64,000 nt of DNA from NCBI RefSeq assembly GCF_015477765.1, contig NZ_JADLQQ010000016.1, positions 119,129 to 183,128 of the forward strand, given 5' to 3'. Shown in pieces: positions 44,107 through 52,931 of this stretch. Position numbers and translations under genes: made by a program. The DNA comes from Nocardia transvalensis. GTDB taxonomy: Bacteria; Actinomycetota; Actinomycetes; Mycobacteriales; Mycobacteriaceae. Numbering within the stretch: position 1 is the stretch's first letter; each line of letters begins with the position of its first letter. Below the pieces are notes generated by a model that was given only the letters and a program-made list of their open reading frames with translations, was not told the DNA's origin and ran no database searches.

Positions 44107-45357
44107 TCAGCCGGTCGGCCCGGCGACCGTACATCCGGGTGGAACCAGCGTGCCGTCGAGCATCTGGTCGACCCACTCGGGCACCGCGGGTACCGCGACC
44201 GCGCCGACGAGGAAGTGCTCGCCGGGGAAGGGCGCCAGTCGAACCCGCGCGCCCTCGTGGCACCAGCTGTCGTAGAGGTTCCGCGCGCCCTCGTAAGGAA
44301 TCCAGAACTCGCCTCGGCCGTGGTAGACCAGCACCGGAACCTTGGGTGGGCGCGCACCGAGTTTGTTGTCGGCCACGACCTTTCGCACCACCGGCAGCTG
44401 GGTCGGGTCGGGAACATCGGTGAGCTGCTCGATGCGAATCGGGATGGCACCCAGCGCGGCCTCGGCGCCGACGCAGAGATCCCGGAACAGATGCGCCAAC
44501 CGCCACCCGTTGTCGTTGAGCAGCGACAGCAGCTCCGGATATTCGCGCCCGAGGCCCAGCGTCGCCCCCAGGAAGATGCCCGATCCGACCGGAGTCCCGT
44601 TCATCGTCCGCACCAGCATGTCGTAGTCGGCCGGGGTACCACCGATCATCGCCCCTGCCAGGTGCAGATCCGGCGCATAGTCGGGCGCGATCTGGGCCGC
44701 CCAACCGGTGGCGATGGCACCGCCGGAGTATCCGCTGAGCACCACCGGAGACTCCGGCGTCAGCTCGGATACCCCGAGGTGGACCGCCGCCCGTGCGGCA
44801 TCGAGCACCGCATGTCCGCCCATCACCCCCGCGGCGTACGCCTCGCGCGGCCCTTCGTGATCGGGCACGATCACCGCGTAATTGCGGTTCAGCAGCAGCT
44901 GAATCGACAGCTGGTCGGCCGAGAAGCCATGGGCGAGCTGATACGACGGGGCGCACCAGTGGCCGAGCGAGGAGATCGGGATGTTGTAGGACACCAGCGG
45001 CCGTGCCCCCGCGTCCGTCCACGCCGCCCGCGGCAGCACCAGGGTCGCCACCACGGGCACCGGATTGCCCTTGCTGTCGGTGGATCGCACCAGCAACTCG
45101 ATCGATCGCACCGGCGTGGCGAACCAGGACTGCACCGCCCGGGCGCGCAGTAGCGTTCCGGGCGAACGCCTTTCGAAACCGTGCGGTGGTGTGTAGAACG
45201 CGTCGGGCAGCGGCGTCGGCAGCACCGAGGCGAGTTCGTGCGGTGGGTCGACGAATTCGCTGACCGGATCGGTATGGCCCGCCGGTGCCGACACGGCCAG
45301 CACGCTCAGCAGTGCCACCGTCCAGAACCGGACGATCCCCCGCTGTCTGCTCGCCAC
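44107..45357 (-). CDS. Secreted lipase (secretory lipase family)
   Basis: The 416-residue protein has a signal peptide over residues 1-27 (VRFWTVALLSVLAVSAPAGH) and the nucleophile motif LSGYSGGAIATGW. The base is His in PFPGEHFL. The expected acid position reads VYHGRGEFWIP, so Glu appears to replace the usual Asp. It is related to the 6.9-kb lipase. GGGAG lies upstream of GTG 45357. Confidence 0.8.
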   Translation of the reverse strand: MASRQRGIVRFWTVALLSVLAVSAPAGHTDPVSEFVDPPHELASVLPTPLPDAFYTPPHGFERRSPGTLLRARAVQSWFATPVRSIELLVRSTDSKGNPVPVVATLVLPRAAWTDAGARPLVSYNIPISSLGHWCAPSYQLAHGFSADQLSIQLLLNRNYAVIVPDHEGPREAYAAGVMGGHAVLDAARAAVHLGVSELTPESPVVLSGYSGGAIATGWAAQIAPDYAPDLHLAGAMIGGTPADYDMLVRTMNGTPVGSGIFLGATLGLGREYPELLSLLNDNGWRLAHLFRDLCVGAEAALGAIPIRIEQLTDVPDPTQLPVVRKVVADNKLGARPPKVPVLVYHGRGEFWIPYEGARNLYDSWCHEGARVRLAPFPGEHFLVGAVAVPAVPEWVDQMLDGTLVPPGCTVAGPTG

Positions 45358-45502
45358 GTCCCGATCACTCCCGATGTGTCCACGCGCGCAGCGGCGCATC
45401 CGTCGATCGACAGTCGATCTCGACCGGCCCGCGAAAACGGTGAGTAGGCAGGTCGGAGGGTCGGCGCCAGCCTCTCATACCCTCCGGTCGGTTTCGGGAT
45501 TT

Positions 45503-47110
45503 CTACTCCGGCGTGGCGGCGGTCGATCCGGGTGGTAGCAGGGCACGCACGGTATCGATCGTGTCGGCGTCGGCGGGCTCCTTGTCCGGGCGGTAGCGGA
45601 CCACTCGGGCGAAGCGCAGCGCCACCCCGCCGGGATAGCGGGGACTGATCTGCACGCCGTCGAGGGCGATCTCGACCACCAGTTCCGGCCACAGGTAGAC
45701 CGTGTACTCGTCGCGGGAGCGTTCGTGGCGCGGGAATTCGGCGGTCTGCCAGTGCAGCAGCGCGTCGGTGAGCCCCTTGAAGGTCTTGCCGACCATGACC
45801 GGATCACCGCCCTGGGGGTCACGAGCACCCAGGTGCAGATTCGACAGATATCCGGTCCGGCGGCCGTATCCCCATTCCGCGCCGAGCACGATCAGGTCCA
45901 GCGTGTGCGACGGCTTGATCTTCTGCCAGGCCCGCCCGCGCCGACCGGCCGCATACGGTGCGGACAGCGATTTGATCACCACGCCCTCGTGCCCGGCGGC
46001 CAGCGCGCCGTCGAAGTATTCGGCCGCGGCCTCTGCATCCGGGCGGATCAGGGCCGGAATGCTGTGGCCGCCGGCGACCCTGGTCAATGCGGCGCGGCGC
46101 TCGCTCAGCGGCGCGTCCAGCAGGTCGACGCCGTCCAGGTGCAGGCAGTCGAAGAAGTACGGGTGCAGGAGCAGCTCGCGCGTCGACGAGACCGCGGGCG
46201 GGCGCAGCGCCCTCGCCGTGTCCTCCGGGACCGACGCGGGCACCGCGGCGGCGGGATCGGACAGGGCGAAACGACTCATCGTCTCCTGGAACGGCCGCGG
46301 CCGCCCGGAATCGGTCAGCGCCAGCGTCTCGCCGTCGAGAACGACGCTCTCACACGGTAATTCGGCGACCAACTGCACCAGCTCCGGAACACCGGCGGTG
46401 ATGTCGCGCAGTGTGCGGGTGAACACCGACACCTGGGAACCCTTGCGATGCACCTGGATTCGAGCGCCGTCCAGCTTGTGTTCCACGCTGACGTCGCCGC
46501 CGAATTCAGCGAGCGCCTCATCGAGCGCGGCGCCGGGCGAGGCGAGCATGGGCTGGATCGGGCGGCCCACCTCGAGCCGGAATTTCGCCAGCGCCGCCGC
46601 GCCGCCGGTCAAGGCGGCCGCGGCCGTCACCGGCAGCTGCCCGGACAGCATGTAGGCGCGGCGGACCTGCTCGACCGGCACCTCGGCGGCGGCCGCGACG
46701 GCCTCGGCGACGATCGCGGTCAGCGCGCCCTGGCGCAGCTCGCCGGTCAGCAATCGGATCAGGAAGTCCCGCTCGTCGGCGGTCGCCGCGCCCAGCAGCC
46801 CCACCAGCAGCTCCCGCCGTCGCGCCGCCGAGCCGGCACCGGCGGTCGTCGCGAGGTCGGTGAAGGTGCGATCGACCGCCGCCACCGTCAGGCTCGCCTC
46901 GGCGGCCGGATCGACCGCGATGGTGGTCAGCGTGCGCCAGCCCGTCCCGATGCGCCCCTGCAGCAGTTCCCCCGACACCCACGCCACCACCGGCGCGAGC
47001 TCGTCGGGCCCCGCCTGCGGCAACAACGCCGCCAGCGTGGCGATCTTGGTCTTGCGCGAGGAGGTCGCCCGCACGGTCTGCGACGCCTCGACGACTTGCG
47101 AGAGCAGCAC
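45503..47110 (-). CDS. ligB: ATP-dependent DNA ligase LigB
   Basis: The 535-residue ligase has the adenylation motif KLDGARIQVHRKG (Lys nucleophile), motif IV/V segments GHEGVVIKSLS and GRAWQKIKPSHTLD, and an N-terminal DNA-binding domain like mycobacterial LigB (LLSQVVEASQTVRATSSRKT). It seals nicks with ATP, next to the essential NAD-dependent LigA in actinobacteria. GTG 47110 follows TACGGT by 6 nt (leaderless type). It is divergent from ramB, and the promoters lie within 95 bp. Confidence 0.9.
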   Translation of the reverse strand: MLLSQVVEASQTVRATSSRKTKIATLAALLPQAGPDELAPVVAWVSGELLQGRIGTGWRTLTTIAVDPAAEASLTVAAVDRTFTDLATTAGAGSAARRRELLVGLLGAATADERDFLIRLLTGELRQGALTAIVAEAVAAAAEVPVEQVRRAYMLSGQLPVTAAAALTGGAAALAKFRLEVGRPIQPMLASPGAALDEALAEFGGDVSVEHKLDGARIQVHRKGSQVSVFTRTLRDITAGVPELVQLVAELPCESVVLDGETLALTDSGRPRPFQETMSRFALSDPAAAVPASVPEDTARALRPPAVSSTRELLLHPYFFDCLHLDGVDLLDAPLSERRAALTRVAGGHSIPALIRPDAEAAAEYFDGALAAGHEGVVIKSLSAPYAAGRRGRAWQKIKPSHTLDLIVLGAEWGYGRRTGYLSNLHLGARDPQGGDPVMVGKTFKGLTDALLHWQTAEFPRHERSRDEYTVYLWPELVVEIALDGVQISPRYPGGVALRFARVVRYRPDKEPADADTIDTVRALLPPGSTAATPE

Positions 47111-47168
47111 GAATCGACCGTAACCCCGGGGTGTGACATATCGCGCAGCGGTGCTGCTAATCCCGTTA

Positions 47169-47198
47169 TTGGCAAAGCTGCGAAACCGCTCATAAACT
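47169..47198 (+). promoter_or_regulatory. ramB promoter overlapped by RamB-like words
   Basis: The -35 TTGGCA (47169-47174) and -10 TAAACT (47193-47198) are 18 nt apart, and the ATG follows the -10 by 6 nt. The words TTGGCAAAG and CTGCGAAA (47178-47185) overlap the -35 box and spacer. CTGCGAAA recurs upstream of aceA. Binding of RamB here would block its own transcription. Confidence 0.6.
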
Positions 47199-47204
47199 GG
47201 ACAT

Positions 47205-48614
47205 ATGGCCAAGACTTACGTCGGGGCCCGACTTCGCCAGTTACGCACCGAACGAGGGATGAGTCAGGTCTCGCTCGCCAAGAAGCTGGAGATCTCGGCG
47301 AGCTACCTCAATCAGATCGAGCACGATGTGCGCCCGCTCACCGTACCGGTACTGCTGCGCATCAGCGAGGTGTTCGGGGTCGACGCCAGCTTCTTCTCCT
47401 CCCAGGACGACACCCGGCTCATCGCCGAACTCCAGGAAGTGGTGATGGACCAGGAGCTCGGCATCGAGGCCGACGCCCAGGAGATCGCCGATATGGTGTC
47501 GGCGCATCCGAGCCTGGCGCGGGCGATGGTGAATATGCACCGCCGCTACCGCAACACCACCGCCCAGCTGGCCGCGGCCACCGAGGACCGCTTCTCCGAC
47601 GGCAGCGGATCCGGGGCCATCTCCCGTCCGCACGAGGAGGTGCGCGACTTCTTCTATCAGCGGCAGAACTACATTCACGAATTGGATACCGCCGCCGAGG
47701 AACTCGCCACCCGCATGCGTTTCCACGGCGGGGATCTCAAGCGCGAGATTGCCCGTCGGCTCACCACCGCGCACGGCGTGCAGATCGTCGAGCGCATCGA
47801 CCTCGGCGAGGGTGTGCTGCACCGCTTCGACGCACAGGAGCGGCGGCTCGAGATCGCGCCGTACCTGTCCGGCGGGCAGCGGGTGTTCAAACTCGCCGCG
47901 GAACTGGCCTATCTGGAATGCGGCGACCTGATCGACAAACTGGTCGAGGAGGAGAATTTCGCCTCCGAGGACACCCGCAAACTCGCCCGGCTGGGACTGG
48001 CCAACTACTTCGCCGCGGCCACCGTGCTGCCGTATTCGTACTTCCACGAGGTGGCCGAGGATTTCCGCTACGACATCGAGCGGCTGTCGGCCTTCTTCAC
48101 CCAGAGTTACGAGACCATCTGCCACCGCCTGTCCACCCTGCAGCGGCCGAAGCTGCGCGGCGTGCCGTTCTCGTTCGTGCGGGTGGACCGGGCGGGGAAT
48201 ATGTCGAAACGCCAGTCCGCCACCGGATTCCACTTCTCCTCCTCCGGCGGCACCTGCCCGCTGTGGAATGTGTACGAGACCTTCGCCTATCCGGGCCGGA
48301 TCATGACGCAGATCGCCCAGATGCCCGACGGCCGCAAATATCTGTGGATCGCCCGCACCGTCGAGCGCCGGGCCACCCGCTACGGCGAGCCGAGCAAGAC
48401 CTTCGCCATCGGTCTGGGCTGCGAATTGCGCCATGCCAGCCGCGTGGTCTACGCCGACGGCCTGGACCTCAACGACCCCAAGGCCACCCCGATCGGCGCG
48501 GGTTGCCGCGTCTGCGAGCGCACCAATTGCCCGCAGCGCGCCTTTCCCCCGCTGGGCAAGTCGCTCGACATCAGCGAACATCGCAGCTCCATCTCGCCCT
48601 ATGTGCTGCGATAA
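47205..48614 (+). CDS. ramB: RamB-type acetate-metabolism regulator
   Basis: This 469-residue protein has an XRE HTH at residues 5-65 (LRQLRTERGMSQVSLAKKLE), a central IrrE-type metallopeptidase-like domain (ELAYLECGDL rather than a full HExxH) and a C-terminal Cys cluster (CRVCERTNCPQRAFPP). It is homologous to M. tuberculosis Rv0465c (RamB), which represses icl1 and itself. ATG 47205 is leaderless. aceA, its usual target, lies 23 kb away here. Confidence 0.9.
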   Translation: MAKTYVGARLRQLRTERGMSQVSLAKKLEISASYLNQIEHDVRPLTVPVLLRISEVFGVDASFFSSQDDTRLIAELQEVVMDQELGIEADAQEIADMVSAHPSLARAMVNMHRRYRNTTAQLAAATEDRFSDGSGSGAISRPHEEVRDFFYQRQNYIHELDTAAEELATRMRFHGGDLKREIARRLTTAHGVQIVERIDLGEGVLHRFDAQERRLEIAPYLSGGQRVFKLAAELAYLECGDLIDKLVEEENFASEDTRKLARLGLANYFAAATVLPYSYFHEVAEDFRYDIERLSAFFTQSYETICHRLSTLQRPKLRGVPFSFVRVDRAGNMSKRQSATGFHFSSSGGTCPLWNVYETFAYPGRIMTQIAQMPDGRKYLWIARTVERRATRYGEPSKTFAIGLGCELRHASRVVYADGLDLNDPKATPIGAGCRVCERTNCPQRAFPPLGKSLDISEHRSSISPYVLR

Positions 48615-48665
48615 CGAGGCGGCCGAGATCGTGTACGCCGCGGGTTCGCCCTGTTAGCGTAAGGC

Positions 48666-49205
48666 ATGGCGTCGAAGGAGCCGCGGATCGCGCCGGGTCG
48701 GCTGCGTGAGCTGGGCCCGATCAATTGGGTTGCGTGGCAGGCAATTTCCCGGGCGGCGGGCACTCCGGACGCACATTTGTTCAGCACGCTCGGTCGAACC
48801 GGAGGATTGTTCCGGGGCTGGCTGCATTATTCGGGTCGGCTGATGCCGGGCGGAAAACTGCGGCGCTACGACACCGAATTGGTGATCCTGCGGGTGGCGC
48901 ATCTGCGCCGATGCGAATACGAAACCGATCACCACATCCGGCTGGGCAAGCGCGTCGGCGTCACCCAGGAGATCCTGGACCGCCTGCGGATCGGTCCGCA
49001 GGCCCCGGGGTGGTCGGACCGGGAACGTGCCTTGCTCACCGCCGTCGACCAACTCGTGCAGACCCGCGATATCGACGACGCCGCCTGGGCCGACCTGGCC
49101 AGGCACTTCGACGAACGCCGCCTCATCGAAATCGTCCTGCTGGTCAACCAATACGAGGGCCTGGCCAGCACCATTACCACCCTCCGCATCCAAACCGATC
49201 ACTGA
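48666..49205 (+). CDS. Carboxymuconolactone-decarboxylase-like protein (Rv0464c-like)
   Basis: The 179-residue helical protein has a CMD/AhpD-type motif (LRRCEYETDHHIRLGKRVG) in which the second redox Cys is absent, so a peroxidase role is unlikely. It matches Rv0464c, which lies beside ramB in M. tuberculosis. The 51-nt gap to ramB has a TAGCGT box 5 nt before the ATG, so a separate promoter is possible. Confidence 0.78.
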   Translation: MASKEPRIAPGRLRELGPINWVAWQAISRAAGTPDAHLFSTLGRTGGLFRGWLHYSGRLMPGGKLRRYDTELVILRVAHLRRCEYETDHHIRLGKRVGVTQEILDRLRIGPQAPGWSDRERALLTAVDQLVQTRDIDDAAWADLARHFDERRLIEIVLLVNQYEGLASTITTLRIQTDH

Positions 49206-49236
49206 GTTGTCGGCCCCCTCTGGTAACGATGGAAGC

Positions 49237-50103
49237 ATGACGACGCTCGGTGTTGCATTTCGTCCCCAGAATCCTCCGGAGCGGTTGCGGGAGGTGGCTC
49301 GTGTCGCCGACGACTCGGGCCTGGAGGAGTTGTGGATATGGGAGGACTGCTTCTTCGAGGGCGGCGTCGCTACCACGGCCGCCGCCCTGGCGTGGACCGA
49401 GCGGGTGCGCATCGGGGTGGGCGTGTTCCCGGTGCCGCTGCGCAATGTCGCACTGGCCGCGATGGAGATCGCGACCGTGGAGCGAATGTTCCCCGGCCGG
49501 GCGATTTGGGGTGTGGGCCACGGGGTTCAGGAGTGGATGGGTCAGGCCGGCGCCCGCGTCGACTCCCCCGTGAGCCTGCTGCGCGAATACCTCGATGCGC
49601 TACGGCGACTGCTCGCGGGTGAGCGACTCATCGTGAAGGGCCGCTACGTCCAACTCGACGACGTCGCCCTGGACTGGCCCCCGGCGAGCGCTCCGGCCAT
49701 CCTGTCCGCCGCCACCGGCCCGCGCACGCTGCGCTTGGTCGGCGAGGCCGCCGACGGCGTCATCCTCACCTCGGGCACCACCGTCGAGGGGCTGCGCAAG
49801 GCCGTCGAGTTGATCGGCGAAGGGCGTGCCGGTCGCACCGACGATTTCCGTGTCGTGGTCAATCTGGCCGTCGCGACCGGCCCCGGCGCGGCCGCCCGGC
49901 TCGAGGCAGACCTGCGGCAGATGGGCCGTGAGGACATCAGTGGCCTGGGCGTCGCCGGTGACGAGCACGCGGTCGCGGACGCAATCGCCCGCTTGGTCGA
50001 GGCCGGAGCCGACTCGGTCACCCTGCAACCCACCGCCGACGAACCGGACCCCACAGGCTTCGTACGCTTCGTTGCCGAGAAGGTCCGGCCGCTGGTTCCC
50101 TAG
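49237..50103 (+). CDS. Luciferase-like (F420-dependent type) monooxygenase/reductase
   Basis: The 288-residue TIM-barrel protein belongs to the LLM class (ELWIWEDCFFEGGVATTAAA; GRAIWGVGHGVQEWMGQAGA; LVGEAADGVILTS). Such actinobacterial enzymes usually bind F420; FMN is possible. The substrate is unknown. It ends overlapping the convergent TetR gene by 4 nt. Confidence 0.82.
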   Translation: MTTLGVAFRPQNPPERLREVARVADDSGLEELWIWEDCFFEGGVATTAAALAWTERVRIGVGVFPVPLRNVALAAMEIATVERMFPGRAIWGVGHGVQEWMGQAGARVDSPVSLLREYLDALRRLLAGERLIVKGRYVQLDDVALDWPPASAPAILSAATGPRTLRLVGEAADGVILTSGTTVEGLRKAVELIGEGRAGRTDDFRVVVNLAVATGPGAAARLEADLRQMGREDISGLGVAGDEHAVADAIARLVEAGADSVTLQPTADEPDPTGFVRFVAEKVRPLVP

Positions 50104-50939
50104 AGATTTCGCTGCTCGATGAACACGGCCAAGCCGTCGAGGACGCGGGCGAGGCCGAAATCCCAGGCGTGGTCGGCGTTGTAGGCGCTGTCGTGGGCCT
50201 GGCCGGCGGCTGAGCCGACGCGGGCGGCGAGGGGGTAGCGCCCGGGGTCGAAGACGCGGGCCAGGACGGGGGCGGTGCGCTCCCACCACTGCTGATCCGA
50301 CATGCCGCTGGCGGTGGCGGCGCGTTCGGTGTCGATGGCGATGCGGGCGACCGAGGTGACGAAGCCGAGGACGTAGGTGAGGGCCGCGTCCATCTCGACG
50401 TCGCCGAGGCCCAGGCCGTCGAAGGCACGCAGTTCGTGGTCGTACTTGGCAGCCACGCCGGGCCCGAGCGGCGGACGGGTCGTCGGCACGTAGGCGACCC
50501 AGCGGTGCCGCATCAGCATGTCGCGGTTCTCGGCGGCGATCGTGGAAACCCGCTCCCGCCACGGCATTCCGTCGAGATCGGCACGGGGCATCTGCCGATA
50601 CACGCTGTCCAGCATGAGATCCAGCAGCTCGGCCTTGCCCGGCACATAGGTGTAGGTGGCCATCGGGGTGAGCCCCAGCTTCGCGGCCACCGCCCGCATC
50701 GTCAACGCCTCCAGCCCGTCGGTGTCGGCGATCGCGACGGCCGCCGCCACCACCTCGTCGACACTGCTGCGCTGCTTGGGCCCTCGACCCGAACCGCGCC
50801 CGGGCTCGCGCCAGAGCAACTCCAACGTCCGCGCCGGATCGCCCGCGCTACTGCGCTCCCCGCCGCCGCGCGCCGTCACCGGCCGCGACCGGCTCGTCTT
50901 CCCAGGCCCTTGCCGGCCATCCGCCGCACCCTTGTCCAC
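50100..50939 (-). CDS. TetR-family regulator (TetR_C_1 type)
   Basis: The 279-residue protein has a long basic, disordered N-terminus (about 55 residues), then a TetR HTH (ALTMRAVAAKLGLTPMATYT) and a tetracycline-repressor-type C-terminal domain. GTG 50939 has GGAGG upstream. An inverted repeat AAGTAC-AGC-GTACTT lies between it and the divergent glyoxalase-fold gene, which it probably regulates. Confidence 0.82.
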   Translation of the reverse strand: MDKGAADGRQGPGKTSRSRPVTARGGGERSSAGDPARTLELLWREPGRGSGRGPKQRSSVDEVVAAAVAIADTDGLEALTMRAVAAKLGLTPMATYTYVPGKAELLDLMLDSVYRQMPRADLDGMPWRERVSTIAAENRDMLMRHRWVAYVPTTRPPLGPGVAAKYDHELRAFDGLGLGDVEMDAALTYVLGFVTSVARIAIDTERAATASGMSDQQWWERTAPVLARVFDPGRYPLAARVGSAAGQAHDSAYNADHAWDFGLARVLDGLAVFIEQRNL

Positions 50940-51008
50940 CGGGTCACCTCCGCACCGATCGTATCGGCGTGACCATGCTCACACCGCCCCGCGGGGAATT
51001 TCTCTACA

Positions 51009-51023
51009 AAGTACAGCGTACTT
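51009..51023. promoter_or_regulatory. TetR operator AAGTAC-N3-GTACTT
   Basis: A perfect 6-bp inverted repeat with 3-nt centre lies 70 bp before the TetR start and 36 bp before the VOC start. A TAGTAT box (51024-51029) follows directly, so binding would block the VOC promoter. Confidence 0.6.
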
Positions 51024-51058
51024 AGTATAGAGTTGAAGCGAACCACCGAGGAGGCCCC

Positions 51059-51445
51059 ATGAACATCACCGCATCCGCCATTTCCCTGAACGTCCCCGAT
51101 CCGGATGCCTCGGCGAAGTTCCTCACCGAACATTTCGGCTTCGAGGTCCAGATGTCGGCCGACGGCTTCGTGTCACTGACCCGGCCCGACGCCGGTTTCA
51201 ACGTCATCTTCCTGCGCACCGGCCTGCCGACCTTCAAGCCCGCCCGCATCGCGGGCGCCGCGGGCGAGGGTCTGCTGGTGGCGTTCGTCGTCGATGACAT
51301 CGATGCCGAATACGAGCGGGTCCAGCGCGAGGGCGTGCCGATCGAAACGCCGATCGAGACCGAGGAGTGGGGTGAGCGCTATTTCCAGACGCGCGATCCC
51401 AACGGCATCGTCATCCAACTGGTGCAGTGGATGACGGAGTCGTGA
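51059..51445 (+). CDS. VOC / glyoxalase-bleomycin resistance fold protein
   Basis: This 128-residue protein has two beta-alpha-beta-beta-beta repeats (SAISLNVPDPDASAKFLTEH; GERYFQTRDPNGIVIQLVQW). Such proteins are metal-dependent lyases, dioxygenases or drug-binding resistance proteins; the activity here is unknown. GAGGAGG precedes the ATG. The divergent TetR regulator and shared operator suggest induction by a small molecule. Confidence 0.8.
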   Translation: MNITASAISLNVPDPDASAKFLTEHFGFEVQMSADGFVSLTRPDAGFNVIFLRTGLPTFKPARIAGAAGEGLLVAFVVDDIDAEYERVQREGVPIETPIETEEWGERYFQTRDPNGIVIQLVQWMTES

Positions 51446-51451
51446 AACGGC

Positions 51452-51485
51452 GCAGGCGTTCCCGGCCGGAGCCGGGAACGCCTGC
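51452..51485. terminator. Terminator between VOC and NmrA/QorB genes
   Basis: A perfect 15-bp stem GCAGGCGTTCCCGGC / GCCGGGAACGCCTGC with a CGGA loop starts 7 nt after the VOC stop. It lies between convergent genes. Confidence 0.85.
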
Positions 51486-51538
51486 CTCATCCCATCCCAT
51501 GAAGCGCGCCGCATCGCTGTGGACGGCGCATCGTCCGG

Positions 51539-52396
51539 CTACCCGGCGAGGGCCGCTCGAAACACCTCCACGGCAGCCGTCGAGGGGCGCCCGATCAATT
51601 TCTGCAGATCGCCACCGGTGACATCGAGAAATCCGCCGGCCACACCGGCGGCATCCGAATCGGCAAGGACGCGAGCGTAATCGGCGGGCAATCCGGCCCG
51701 CTCGAGCGCGGCGGCGTAGCCGTCCTCGGGGACGTTCTCGTAGCGCACCGGCTTCCCCGATGCCTCCGAGATCACCCCGGCGATCTCGGTATACGTCAGC
51801 CGCTCGTCACCACCGAGCTCATATACCTGCCCGGCATGCCCGTCGGTGGTGAGCACCGCCGCGGCCGCCTCGGCGTAGTCCGCGCGCGACGCGCCCGCGA
51901 TTCGGCCGTCACCGCCCGCACCGTAGAGCACACCCGATGCCACGGCACCGGGAACGCTGTGCTCGTAGTTCTCCCAGTACCAGCTGTTGCGCAGCAGGGC
52001 GTAGGGAACCGCCGATGCGGCGAGCGCGGCCTCGGTCTCGCGATGTTCCTTCGCGAGGATCGTCGGATTCTCCGTGGCGCGCGGAATGCTGGTGTAGGCC
52101 AGCAGCCCGACACCGGCGCGCTCGGCCGCCCGGATGACGTTGGTGTGCTGGGCGACTCGCGTCCCGAACTCGTTGCCGGACACCAGCAGCACCCGGTCCA
52201 CTCCGGCCAGCGCCCGATCCAGCGCCGCGGCGTCGTCATAGGACGCCTGCCGGACCTCCACACCCCGCTCGGCCAGATCGGCCACCTTGGCCGGATCACG
52301 AACGATCGCGACGATCGGCCCGGCCTGCCGGCGCAGCAGCGCCTCCACGACGAGACGGCCCAGCTGCCCACTGGCCGCGGTGACGGCGACGGTCAT
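51539..52396 (-). CDS. NAD(P)-binding oxidoreductase, QorB/NmrA-like
   Basis: The 285-residue protein has a Rossmann motif (VTAASGQLGRLVVEALL) and aligns with the quinone oxidoreductase 2/NmrA group (RNSWYWENYEHSVPGAVASG). QorB-type enzymes reduce quinones with NAD(P)H. A divergent HxlR regulator with a lone Cys and a shared inverted repeat supports a quinone/redox stress response. Confidence 0.82.
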   Translation of the reverse strand: MTVAVTAASGQLGRLVVEALLRRQAGPIVAIVRDPAKVADLAERGVEVRQASYDDAAALDRALAGVDRVLLVSGNEFGTRVAQHTNVIRAAERAGVGLLAYTSIPRATENPTILAKEHRETEAALAASAVPYALLRNSWYWENYEHSVPGAVASGVLYGAGGDGRIAGASRADYAEAAAAVLTTDGHAGQVYELGGDERLTYTEIAGVISEASGKPVRYENVPEDGYAAALERAGLPADYARVLADSDAAGVAGGFLDVTGGDLQKLIGRPSTAAVEVFRAALAG

Positions 52397-52442
52397 GACT
52401 TACCTCCAGAAGAGTATGCGTAGTACCTACGGAACATGTAGC

Positions 52443-52459
52443 ACTAACTATTCGTTAGT
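52443..52459. promoter_or_regulatory. HxlR operator ACTAAC-N5-GTTAGT
   Basis: A perfect inverted repeat lies between the divergent QorB-like and HxlR genes and is flanked by CATG words on each side (ATGTAG...TACATG). It resembles the inverted repeats bound by quinone-sensing DUF24/HxlR regulators. Confidence 0.6.
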
Positions 52460-52504
52460 ACATGATATTCCGGCACTACTAGGCAGATCGGTAGCATCAC
52501 CACC

Positions 52505-52903
52505 ATGAGCACTCGGCACATCCGTCCGGCCGACGGCGCCGATCCGACGCTGGAGGCCGACGTCTTCGCTCGAAACTGCACCTCACGACCGGTCCTGCAG
52601 AACGTCGCGAGCCGCTGGGGCGTACTGGCCCTGGTCGCCCTGCGCGAGGGGCCGTACCGGTTCAGCGCCCTACGCCGCCGCGTCGAGGGTGTGAGCGAAC
52701 GCATGCTCTCGCAAACCCTGCAATCCCTCGAGCGCGACGGCATGATCCACCGCGAGGTCGTTCAGGCCATCCCCCCGCGGGTCGAGTACACCCTCACCGA
52801 CCTCGGCGCCCAGGTCGCCGAACACCTCGAGGCGCTGATCGTCACCTTGGAGACGAATATGGACAAGATCGCCGAGGCCCAGGCCGCCTACCACCGCGAG
52901 TAG
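52505..52903 (+). CDS. HxlR (DUF24) redox regulator
   Basis: This 132-residue winged-helix protein has the HxlR signature (RWGVLALVALREGPYRFSAL; GVSERMLSQTLQSLERDGMI). It contains one cysteine, Cys25 (FARNCTSRP), at the place used for redox or quinone sensing in YodB, HypR and C. glutamicum QorR. It should repress itself and the QorB-like gene until Cys25 is modified. Confidence 0.85.
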   Translation: MSTRHIRPADGADPTLEADVFARNCTSRPVLQNVASRWGVLALVALREGPYRFSALRRRVEGVSERMLSQTLQSLERDGMIHREVVQAIPPRVEYTLTDLGAQVAEHLEALIVTLETNMDKIAEAQAAYHRE

Positions 52904-52931
52904 GCGAATCAGCGCGGGGCAAAAGATCCCG

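Noticed and set aside
46448..48709. 753-codon plus-strand frame across ligB and ramB
   Set aside because: It is antisense to ligB and out of frame with ramB, both of which are clear genes.
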